From assembly GCF_027853965.1 (NCBI RefSeq), contig NZ_JAQGLB010000031.1:1-64000 (forward strand): DNA of 64,000 bases, read 5' to 3'. Position 1 is the stretch's first letter; each line of letters opens with the position of its first letter. A program made the position numbers and the translations under genes. Under the pieces are notes generated by a model. It worked only from the letters and a program-made list of their open reading frames with translations. It had not been told where the DNA came from and searched no databases. The DNA comes from Saccharopolyspora indica (GTDB lineage Bacteria > Actinomycetota > Actinomycetes > Mycobacteriales > Pseudonocardiaceae). This document shows positions 54,096 to 61,250 of the stretch, one piece after another.

Positions 54096-54293
54096 TCAGT
54101 TCTCGAAGCGGTCCGACTTCACCGAGTCGATGAAACTTGCCAATGTGGACGGACGCATCAGCAGTGCGTCGCCGTTCGGGTTCTTGGAGTCCCGGATAGC
54201 AGCGACACCCGGAAGGTTGGTCGCCACCTCCACACACTGGCCTTGTGCTGATGAATGACTAGACTTGCGCCAGTGGGCGCGGGTGAGATCCAT
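54096..54293 (-). CDS. DUF397 protein 1 of cassette B
   Basis: A 65-aa DUF397 protein: HWRKSSHSSAQGQCVEVATN, then IRDSKNPNGDAL and a C-terminal helix. It starts 17 bp after the Scr1-type regulator and is probably co-transcribed with it. It is the direct counterpart of the DUF397 gene of cassette A, although that one carries two N-terminal motifs. Confidence 0.9.
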   Translation of the reverse strand: MDLTRAHWRKSSHSSAQGQCVEVATNLPGVAAIRDSKNPNGDALLMRPSTLASFIDSVKSDRFEN

Positions 54294-54310
54294 AGTCGCT
54301 CGCTTTCACT

Positions 54311-55138
54311 TCAACCGATGTACTGCAAGATCAAGCGGGCACTGTCAGGCACAGTCAGTGCCCGCTCCTGCAGCGCATCAAACAGCTTACCCAGCGAGTT
54401 CACGGCCTCTGGGTCGTCCACCAAGTGGCCACCGACGTTGTACTCCTGATATCCGGTCTGCGGCCATGTGTCCGGCGGGAAGGCCAGAAGGGCGAATCCG
54501 CCTGCCATCGCGTGGTGCATGCCTAGGTTCATCGGCACGATCTGGATGTTCACGTTCGGCAGCTCGCCGACTTTGAGCAAGTTGTTCAGCTGTTCGGGAG
54601 CGATATCGGGTTCCGCTGCACAGCGCTGAATCGCTGCCTCCGAAATCAGAGCCTCCAGCCGCAGCGGGTTGTTCTGATCGGTCAGACGATCCTGACGGCG
54701 CAAGCGTGCACTGACTCGCTTCTCCACCTCAGCGCCCGTGAAGTTCAGGTCGCCGATCGTTGCGATGCGCCGAGCGTACTGCTCTGTCTGAAGCAGGCCT
54801 GGAATCAACTCGACTTCCCAGTTCCGCACCAACGTCGCGTCGGCTTCCAGCATGACGTAGCTCGCCAGCCACTTCGGCAGGCGGTAGGTCTGCCACCACC
54901 CCGCCTGCTGAGCTTCGGAGCGCGTCTCCAGCAAGGCGTCGCGAACGTCGGTCGGTACGTCGTACATGTTGCACATGACCAGTACGTCCGGGCGGGTGGG
55001 CAGATTGCGCCCGCTCTCCAAGTGGCGCACCCGGCCGGGCGTGCAGTCGAGCTCGGCGGCGACGTCCTCGCGGGAGACTCCAGCCTGCTCCCGCAGCTCT
55101 TCAAGCCTCTTGCCCAGCATCATCCGGCGCAGCGTCAT
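54311..55138 (-). CDS. Scr1-type XRE helix-turn-helix regulator (cassette B)
   Basis: A 275-aa protein with an XRE domain at ~5-65 (LEELREQAGVSREDVAAELD, then GRVRHLESGRNLP) and the Scr1/DUF5753 domain (LIPGLLQTEQYARRI). It is the counterpart of the regulator at 380-1249 and has the same neighbours in the same order. Between it and the divergent Cys-rich gene are three copies of CAGTAC-NN-GTACTG, of which the first is 17 bp from its start codon. Self-control is likely. Its location between the two halves of the ESX locus suggests a link to secretion. Confidence 0.92.
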   Translation of the reverse strand: MTLRRMMLGKRLEELREQAGVSREDVAAELDCTPGRVRHLESGRNLPTRPDVLVMCNMYDVPTDVRDALLETRSEAQQAGWWQTYRLPKWLASYVMLEADATLVRNWEVELIPGLLQTEQYARRIATIGDLNFTGAEVEKRVSARLRRQDRLTDQNNPLRLEALISEAAIQRCAAEPDIAPEQLNNLLKVGELPNVNIQIVPMNLGMHHAMAGGFALLAFPPDTWPQTGYQEYNVGGHLVDDPEAVNSLGKLFDALQERALTVPDSARLILQYIG

Positions 55139-55154
55139 GCGGTCACTTTAGGCG

Positions 55155-55168
55155 CAGTACGCGTACCG
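55155..55168. promoter_or_regulatory. CAGTAC-NN-GTACTG site 1
   Basis: CAGTACGCGTACCG: one mismatch from the palindrome. It lies 17 bp upstream of the Scr1-type regulator's start codon. Confidence 0.75.
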
Positions 55169-55198
55169 ATCGAATCACCCGATCGACACCTCCCAGTT

Positions 55199-55212
55199 CA
55201 GTACACGTACTG
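55199..55212. promoter_or_regulatory. CAGTAC-NN-GTACTG site 2
   Basis: CAGTACACGTACTG: perfect 6-bp arms. It starts 44 bp after site 1 and is the exact reverse complement of site 3. Confidence 0.82.
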
Positions 55213-55226
55213 CACGGGATGTGCGA

Positions 55227-55240
55227 CAGTACGTGTACTG
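55227..55240. promoter_or_regulatory. CAGTAC-NN-GTACTG site 3
   Basis: CAGTACGTGTACTG: perfect 6-bp arms. It starts 28 bp after site 2 and 38 bp before the start of the Cys-rich gene. Confidence 0.82.
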
Positions 55241-55277
55241 ATCCAGTTGGTACTTGTTCCTGGCGGAAGGAGCTGGA

Positions 55278-55502
55278 ATGTTGGTTGGTGGGGCGAAAAT
55301 CGGTCGTTGGCAGCCGACTTCCGTTGGGCGGCACGGCTTTGACGCTGCGGCGCGGCGGGCCGATCCGGGGCTGGTCGTCGAGGCGCTGTGCGGGGTCGAG
55401 GTCAGCACCGACGAGTTGCAGCAGATCGCTCCGGAAGTCGCCTGGATACGGGAGAAGACGTGCATGGACTGCTGGCGGGTCCTCGCGGCCCGGCAGCAGT
55501 GA
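55278..55502 (+). CDS. Small Cys/His protein, putative zinc-binding (cassette B)
   Basis: A 74-aa protein with GGAAGGAG ahead of the ATG at 55278. Conserved positions with the cassette A copy: SVGRHGF, ADP, LCGVEV and WIREKTCMDCW. The invariant His, the Cys of CGVEV and the C-x-x-C are again present, consistent with a single zinc site. The membrane-protein gene starts 34 bp after its stop. Function unknown. Confidence 0.75.
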   Translation: MLVGGAKIGRWQPTSVGRHGFDAAARRADPGLVVEALCGVEVSTDELQQIAPEVAWIREKTCMDCWRVLAARQQ

Positions 55503-55536
55503 CGACAACCCGGGATCGATGGCGGAAGGACCGACC

Positions 55537-55743
55537 GTGTTCTGGATTCAAGTTTCGGTGCTCGTGCTGATCAACGTCTTCATCTACGCACTGGTCTTCG
55601 CCCGGCTACCGCGTGCTCGCCACAGCGGAGTTGGTGAAGGCGACTGCAACGTCTGGCAGCTGATCTCGCAGGTCGAAGCCGAACGGCTGGCTGAGCTGGA
55701 GGACTCCGGCGGTGGTCGACATCGCCTGCGGGAGCCCGCTTAG
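55537..55743 (+). CDS. Small single-pass membrane protein (cassette B)
   Basis: About 68 aa. One N-terminal hydrophobic helix (FWIQVSVLVLINVFIYALVF), a basic patch (LPRARHSG) and a tail with NVWQLISQVEAERLAELE. The GTG at 55537 has GGAAGG six nt upstream and aligns exactly with the cassette A copy; an ATG at 55519 would add six residues. Function unknown, but conservation of the tail in both copies suggests a binding partner. Confidence 0.72.
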   Translation: MFWIQVSVLVLINVFIYALVFARLPRARHSGVGEGDCNVWQLISQVEAERLAELEDSGGGRHRLREPA

Positions 55744-55752
55744 CCCAAGAGC

Positions 55753-55790
55753 GGGCCGGTGCGGTGAATCCCCGACCTCCGCACCGGCCC
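55753..55790 (+). terminator. Hairpin terminator after cassette B
   Basis: GGGCCGGTGCGG (55753-55764) pairs perfectly with CCGCACCGGCCC (55779-55790). The loop contains CCCCGACCT, like that of cassette A. Confidence 0.78.
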
Positions 55791-55979
55791 ACCCGGTGGC
55801 CGGACGTGTTCCCCCTCCCTCGCGTCCGGTCACCTCCGATGAGAGCGGCTCGGTGTCATGCCCCCGACCACCACCGAGCCCGCTCGGCCGGGCCGGTGCG
55901 CCCTTCCTCGGCGCACCGGTCCGGTCTGCTCCGCGGTCCGAGGACCTCGCTGCTCTGCAGCTCCGTGTTGAGCGTGTGG

Positions 55980-56039
55980 CGATTTCGCGCGAGATCAGCA
56001 CCACGTCCGCGTGCGAAAGGACGATTTCGCGCGAAATCG
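55980..56039. repeat. Twin 18-bp palindrome element, copy 2
   Basis: CGATTTCGCGCGAGATCA (55980-55997, degenerate right end) and the perfect CGATTTCGCGCGAAATCG (56022-56039), 42 bp apart as in the first copy. The spacer shares ACGT and GA-rich parts with the first. It lies ~100 bp before eccD. Confidence 0.85.
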
Positions 56040-56136
56040 CCACCAGCCCGGGGCCCGACCGGAGCAGGGCGGCTGCTGGTGGGGGGTTTCCCGAGGGGTG
56101 CTGAACCTTCGGGGTCGGCAGGGCCGTGGTGGGGGT

Positions 56137-57579
56137 ATGGCGGCGACGAACGGGAACGGGGCTGCGACGAGTCAGGCGGCTCTTCCGGCTCAGGGCGGTG
56201 GGGGCTCCGGCGAGATGTGCCGGTTGACCATTTGCGGGCCTTCCTCGCGGGTTGAGCTGGCCGTGCCCGCGCACGTGCCGATCTCCGACCTGATGCCCAC
56301 CGTGCTCGGGCACCTCGATCCGGCGTTGGCCACTTCTGGGCTCGCGCACGGCGGTTGGGTGTTGCAGCGGCTCGGCGAGGCGCCGCTGAACGAGGAGCAC
56401 GGGACCGCCGCGGCCGGTTTGTACGACGGGGACGTGCTGCACCTGCGGCCTCGCAACGACCAGTTGCCGCTGGCCGACTTCGACGACCTCGTCGACGGCA
56501 TCCACACCGGGCTCTCCGCGCGCACCGACAGCTGGCGTCCCGCGCTGACCCGTCGGGTGTGCCTCGGGCTCGCCGCGCTGTGCGGGCTGCTCGCGGTGCT
56601 GGTCACCACGTTCGCCGGGAGCGGGACGGTGACCGCGATCAGCGGCGGGGTGGTCGGGCTCGTCCTGATCGGCGGCGGGGCGCTGCTGGCGCGGGTGCTC
56701 GACGAGCGCACCGGGGCGTTGACGCTCGGTGCGGTCGGGGTGGTTTCGCTCGGTGTCGCGGGTTTCGCGATGCCCGCCGGTTCGGCACCGCCCGCTGATT
56801 GGTTCACCGTCGCCGGATCGCTGGCGGGGGCGGTGGTCGTGGCGGCGGGGGCCGTCGGTGCCCGGGCCGCGCTCGACCTGGCGAGGGCGGGGTTCCTCGC
56901 GGTCGCTTGTGGAGCCGTCCTGACCGCGCTCGGGTGCCTGGTCGGGCTGCTGCTGGGGCTGGAGGCGCATGCGACCGCAGCCGTCCTCGTCGCGATGGTG
57001 CTGGCCGTGACCAGGGCCGCTCCGCAGCTCGCCACCTGGCTCGCCGGGCTCGTCGCCGAGCCGGTGCCGAACACCGCCGAGGAGTTCCAGCAGGGCTTGG
57101 AACCGTTGCCCAGCAAGGACGTTCTCGACCGGGCCGCTGTCGCCGATGCGCACCTGACCGCGTTCCTGGTGGTGCTGGGCGCCGTCTGCTCGGGGGCGTT
57201 GCTGGTGCTCACCTCGCACCTGGCGTGGGACACCGTCGCGCTCGGGCTCGTCGTCGCGACGCTCTTGTTGTTGCAGGCGCGGGAGTTGCGCGGGATCTGG
57301 CACCGGGCCGCCGCGCTGGTGCCCGCTGCCGCCGCGCTGATCTCCGTGCTGCTGGGCTGGGTCGTCGGGTTGCCGCTGCTCGGGCAGATCTGCGTGCTGG
57401 TCGGGTTGCTCGGGCTCGCCGGGAACGCGCTGGCCGGGGCGCAGGTGCTGCCCGGTCGGCGGCTGGTTCCGCGGTGGGGACGCCTCGGCGACATCCTGCA
57501 CTGGATCTGCGCGCTCGCGGTGCTGGCGCTCGTGCTTACCATCACCGGTTTCTACGGCTACGTCGCCACGTGGTTCTGA
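56137..57579 (+). CDS. eccD: ESX secretion membrane channel protein EccD
   Basis: A 480-aa protein. Residues ~25-110 are the ubiquitin-like domain (CRLTICGPSSRVELAVPAHV begins it, LYDGDVLHLRP ends it). About eleven membrane helices follow. This is the usual plan of EccD, the channel-forming core of the ESX complex. The ATG at 56137 gives MAATNGNG; the open frame extends upstream through the twin palindrome and was rejected. It begins the rightward ESX operon and is followed after 49 bp by eccB. Confidence 0.92.
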   Translation: MAATNGNGAATSQAALPAQGGGGSGEMCRLTICGPSSRVELAVPAHVPISDLMPTVLGHLDPALATSGLAHGGWVLQRLGEAPLNEEHGTAAAGLYDGDVLHLRPRNDQLPLADFDDLVDGIHTGLSARTDSWRPALTRRVCLGLAALCGLLAVLVTTFAGSGTVTAISGGVVGLVLIGGGALLARVLDERTGALTLGAVGVVSLGVAGFAMPAGSAPPADWFTVAGSLAGAVVVAAGAVGARAALDLARAGFLAVACGAVLTALGCLVGLLLGLEAHATAAVLVAMVLAVTRAAPQLATWLAGLVAEPVPNTAEEFQQGLEPLPSKDVLDRAAVADAHLTAFLVVLGAVCSGALLVLTSHLAWDTVALGLVVATLLLLQARELRGIWHRAAALVPAAAALISVLLGWVVGLPLLGQICVLVGLLGLAGNALAGAQVLPGRRLVPRWGRLGDILHWICALAVLALVLTITGFYGYVATWF

Positions 57580-57628
57580 ACCTTTCCGGGAGCAGCAACC
57601 GTGTTCAGAAGCAGAAGGGAGGTCGCGC

Positions 57629-58999
57629 ATGTACGGCAGGCGTGAACAGGTCGAAGCCCACTCGTTCCTGGTCGGGCGGATCCTCGCGGCGGTGCTGCGC
57701 ACCGATCCCGACGACCCGAACCGGCCGCTGCGCCGCACCACCGTCGGGATGGCCGGCGGCATCGGGATCGCGCTGCTGGTGATGGGCATCGTGCTGATCG
57801 TCAGCCTGCTCACCGGGATGGGCGGCAACGCCTGGCGCGAGAAACCGGGATTCCTGGTGGTGGACAAGGATTCCGGCAACCGGTACATGCTCGTCGACGG
57901 GCGGCTGCGCCCGGTGCTCAACTACGCCTCCGCCCGGCTGCTGGCCGAGGGCGAGCCGCAGGTCGCGAAGGTCAGCGGCGAGGAGCTGGCGGACTTCCCG
58001 AAGGGCGCTCCGATCGGCATTCCCGGCGCGCCGGACGCGCTGCCGTCGCCGGTGGCGGGCGGCCAGCCGTGGACCGTGTGCGCGGGAGTGCAGGACGACG
58101 ACCCGGGGCTCGCCGCGACCGTCGGGCCGCTGCCCGGGATGAGCGAGCTGGGCGCGAACGAGGCGGTGCTGACCCGCGTGGGCGACCAGCAATTCCTCGT
58201 GTGGCGGGGAACCCGGCTGCGGATCACCGCCCCGTGGGTGCCCCGCGCGCTCGGGCTGGACCCGGCTCGGGCCGTGCCGGTCGACTCGGCGTGGCTCAAC
58301 ACGGTGCCCGCAGGCCCGGACCTCGGCGCACCGCCGGTGCCGCACGGTGGCGCGGGGCCGGTCGTCGCCGGTCAGCAGACCGTGGTCGGCCAGCTGGTGA
58401 CCGCGCCCGAAGCGGTCGGCGACAAGACGTTCGTGGTGGACGCGGCCGGGCTGGTGCCGGTGTCGCGCACCGTCGCGGCGCTGCTCGGCGCCGACCCGGA
58501 CGTGGCGCTGCCGCCGACCATCAGCATCACCCCGGCTCAGCTGGCCACCCAGCAGGTGCTGCCCGCGCCCGTGTGGCAGGCCGAACTGCCGCCGCAGCCA
58601 CCGGCCGGGATGGACCTCGACCGCCGCGTGCCCTGCGTGCGGTGGGCGGCCGGCGAGGTGGCGCTGGTGTCCGCGCCGGACATGAGCGGAGCCGCCGTGA
58701 ACGGCGAGATCGCCGGGGTCACCCGCGACGGCCGGGTCGCCGACCTCGTCGACGTCCGGCCCAACTCCGGATTCATCGCCCGCACCCGCCCGGCACCCGG
58801 CGTGCCCGGCGCGGGCGTCTACCTGATCACCGAGGCCGGGGCGAAGTTCCCGGTCGCCAACGAGAAAGCAGCCGAAGCCCTCGGCTACTCGGTGGATGCC
58901 GCGGAACCGGTCCCCGCGGATCTGCTCGCCCTGCTGCCGACCGGACCGGTGCTCGACCTGATCGGCAGATCGCCCGCAACGGAGGAGGAAATCCGATGA
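57629..58999 (+). CDS. eccB: ESX secretion protein EccB
   Basis: A 456-aa protein. The N-terminal cytosolic motif RREQVEAHSFLVGRILAAVL and a single membrane helix (~41-63) are typical of EccB, followed by a large extracytoplasmic region with PGFLVVDKDSGNRYMLVDGRL. Two cysteines (~150 and ~337) could form a disulfide. It anchors the complex across the cell envelope. Its stop overlaps the next gene as ATGA. Confidence 0.93.
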   Translation: MYGRREQVEAHSFLVGRILAAVLRTDPDDPNRPLRRTTVGMAGGIGIALLVMGIVLIVSLLTGMGGNAWREKPGFLVVDKDSGNRYMLVDGRLRPVLNYASARLLAEGEPQVAKVSGEELADFPKGAPIGIPGAPDALPSPVAGGQPWTVCAGVQDDDPGLAATVGPLPGMSELGANEAVLTRVGDQQFLVWRGTRLRITAPWVPRALGLDPARAVPVDSAWLNTVPAGPDLGAPPVPHGGAGPVVAGQQTVVGQLVTAPEAVGDKTFVVDAAGLVPVSRTVAALLGADPDVALPPTISITPAQLATQQVLPAPVWQAELPPQPPAGMDLDRRVPCVRWAAGEVALVSAPDMSGAAVNGEIAGVTRDGRVADLVDVRPNSGFIARTRPAPGVPGAGVYLITEAGAKFPVANEKAAEALGYSVDAAEPVPADLLALLPTGPVLDLIGRSPATEEEIR

Positions 59000-59283
59000 G
59001 CAAGTTCGGTTACGACGACGGAATGCTGACGCAGGTCATCAGCGCCACCGACAACGCGCTCGGCCAGATGCGTCAGCTCAACGGCCAGGTGATCGGGATC
59101 GGCGGTCAGCTCCCCTCGGTCAACAACTCCACGTCCGGCATGAAGCTCTCCCGCCTGCTCGGCGACTGGAGCACGGACTACAACAAGATCGTCAACGAGC
59201 TGGAGAACCTCAAGGGCAAGGCCACGGGACTCCTGCAGACCAACCGCAACGTCGAGACCGAGACCGGCGGCGCAGCCCAGTGA
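58996..59283 (+). CDS. WXG100-like ESX protein 1
   Basis: A 95-aa protein predicted as two helices with a turn near 40-50, the size and shape of WXG100 (EsxA/EsxB) proteins. The turn has NSTSG instead of W-x-G, and one Trp lies after it (LLGDWSTDY). It is co-translated with eccB, with GGAGGAGG before the start. By position and size it is one half of the secreted pair, a partner of the next protein. Confidence 0.82.
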   Translation: MSKFGYDDGMLTQVISATDNALGQMRQLNGQVIGIGGQLPSVNNSTSGMKLSRLLGDWSTDYNKIVNELENLKGKATGLLQTNRNVETETGGAAQ

Positions 59284-59354
59284 GCTAACCGCGCTCCAGT
59301 GGCTGGTTCGCGCCAGGGCCAGTCGGTTCAGCACTCATCGGAAAGGGAAATCGG

Positions 59355-59645
59355 ATGACCGCGTTCGACGTCAACCACAACGGATACCTCGAGGTCAACG
59401 AGCAGCTGCTGCAGTCGGTGCGGACGCTCGGCACCATCCTGGAACAGCTCAACACCGGGCTGAAGAACATCCCCGAGGCGTCGTGGGGCCAGGCGCAGCC
59501 CATCTGGCTGGAGAGCCAGCGGCAGTGGGACCGCTCGTACCAGCAGATGACCGAGCGGATCAACCTCACCTCGGTGTCCTCGATCAACATCCACGAGATC
59601 TTCCGCAACGGCGACCAGCAGGGCGCCCGCATCTTCGGTCAGTGA
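59355..59645 (+). CDS. WXG100-like ESX protein 2
   Basis: A 96-aa helical hairpin. The turn region is PEASWGQAQPIW, W-G-Q in place of W-x-G, with further Trp at 51 and 58. The first helix is LEVNEQLLQSVRTLGTILEQ. GGAAAGG precedes the ATG. It is expected to pair with the previous protein and be exported through EccC. Confidence 0.85.
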   Translation: MTAFDVNHNGYLEVNEQLLQSVRTLGTILEQLNTGLKNIPEASWGQAQPIWLESQRQWDRSYQQMTERINLTSVSSINIHEIFRNGDQQGARIFGQ

Positions 59646-59710
59646 CCACCGCAGCGACATCGGCACCCCCGGCCCGCTGAGCAGGGTCGAACGATCGGAA
59701 GGAGTTCTCG

Positions 59711-61237
59711 GTGGCGGAGCAGGACCAGACCGAGTCCGAGACCGTGGTCGAGGTGACGGGCGTGTCGGTGTCGCTGCCGGTGGAGCGAACCGAGGTCCCG
59801 GAGTCCCACCACCTGCGGCCGGGCGAGCCGTTCCGCGGCTCTCCCGGCGAAGGCCTGGGCGGATTCGCCTACGACGCCCTGGAGCCAGCCGTCCCCGCGT
59901 CCTACGGGGAACCGGTGGAACCGTACAGCGGCGTGGAGGGCGTGGAGGCCGGGTACCGCCTTCTCGAACCGGGCGAGCCGTTCAGCGGTGAGGCGCCGGA
60001 GTACGACCTGCTGGAGCCCGCGGTTCCGGCCGAGCCCGTGCGGCCAGCTGACCCCGGGCTGCCGCCGCTGGAACCGATGACCGTCAGCGAGCACCACGTC
60101 GTGGTGTACGAGGAAGTTCCGGCCGGTGATCGGGCGGAACCCGAACCGGCCGATCCGGGCCTGCCGCCGCTCGAACCGCTCAAGGCGACGAAGTACGTCG
60201 TCTCGGTGCGCGAGGTGCCAGCGCACGAGGGCCACGAGCCGGAACCGGCGATTCCCGCGCAGCCGGTCGATCCGGGCATCCCGCCCGGTGACGAGGTTCC
60301 GGCCGAACCCGCGACCGAGCCGAAACGGCGGCTGATGCGGGTGCAGAAACAGCTGCTCACGCCGGACGAGGACGGCCGTCAGCTCAGGAAGCTGCTGCCG
60401 ATGACCCCGGCCCGTCCGGTGATGCCCGCCCAGCCGGGTGTGCCCGCGGTGCCCGCTGAACCCGCGCAGGTGTGGGAGAAGCCCGTGCAGCAGCTGGAAA
60501 CTCCGGCGCAGCCGCAGGAAGCGCCGGTGCAGCCGCTCCAGCCGAGGCAATCGATCGTGGCCGCCAGCGCGCCGCCGACGCCGGAGGGCACCGTCGAGGA
60601 ACCTGCCCAGCCCGGCTCCGAGCGGCAGCAGCCCCCGCCCGCGCAGCAGCCTCCGCCCGGCTACCAGCCTCCGCCCGCGCAGCACGGCGTGCCCGCGCAG
60701 CAGCCGCCCGCGTCCCAGCCGCCAGCGCAGGAACCGCCCGCGCAGCAGCCACCACCGACGCAGACCTCGTCCTACCTGACGGGGGATTCGAGCACTCCGG
60801 GTGGCGGCTACAACTTCCCGGGCATGCCAACGGGATTCGGCAGCCAGCAGGTGCCGCCGAACGGCGACGTCGGGCCGGACCCCAACATCCAGTTCGACGA
60901 GGCGCAGTACACCGCGCTGATCGCGGTGATCGGCGAGATCAAGGCCGGGGCGCGCAAGGCGATCACGCACAACGACGTGTACCTGGACGCCGAGCTGCAG
61001 CTGCAGCCGATGAACCAGACCTGGGAACCCGCGCAGAAGCTGGTCAAGTGGGGCGGGAACTTCGGCGGCACGGTCGACACGGAGAACAAGAACCTCCGCA
61101 AGAAGCTGACCCAGCTGGAGAGCGGGCTGGAGAAGGCCAAGGTGGTCTTCAAGGACACCGACGACCTCGCCGCCTACGACGTCACCAAGTTCACCACCGA
61201 GTTCCCCGGTTTCACCGGCGGGACCGGCGCCGTGTGA
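59711..61237 (+). CDS. Pro/Glu-repeat protein of the ESX locus
   Basis: A 508-aa protein in three parts. Residues 1-240 are acidic and Pro-rich, with repeats: PADPGLPPLEP at 112 and 147, each followed by a strand-like VVVYEEVPAG or VVSVREVPAH, and related LRPGEPFRG and LEPGEPFSG. Residues ~240-360 are Pro/Gln-rich. Residues ~365-500 are a folded helical domain (IQFDEAQYTALIAVIGEIKA ... KKLTQLESGLEKAKVVFKDT). There is no signal peptide, so ESX export is plausible. GGAAGGAG precedes the GTG. I do not recognise the family; it is 13 bp from the next gene. Confidence 0.82.
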   Translation: MAEQDQTESETVVEVTGVSVSLPVERTEVPESHHLRPGEPFRGSPGEGLGGFAYDALEPAVPASYGEPVEPYSGVEGVEAGYRLLEPGEPFSGEAPEYDLLEPAVPAEPVRPADPGLPPLEPMTVSEHHVVVYEEVPAGDRAEPEPADPGLPPLEPLKATKYVVSVREVPAHEGHEPEPAIPAQPVDPGIPPGDEVPAEPATEPKRRLMRVQKQLLTPDEDGRQLRKLLPMTPARPVMPAQPGVPAVPAEPAQVWEKPVQQLETPAQPQEAPVQPLQPRQSIVAASAPPTPEGTVEEPAQPGSERQQPPPAQQPPPGYQPPPAQHGVPAQQPPASQPPAQEPPAQQPPPTQTSSYLTGDSSTPGGGYNFPGMPTGFGSQQVPPNGDVGPDPNIQFDEAQYTALIAVIGEIKAGARKAITHNDVYLDAELQLQPMNQTWEPAQKLVKWGGNFGGTVDTENKNLRKKLTQLESGLEKAKVVFKDTDDLAAYDVTKFTTEFPGFTGGTGAV

Positions 61238-61250
61238 CTGGAGCTGAGCG

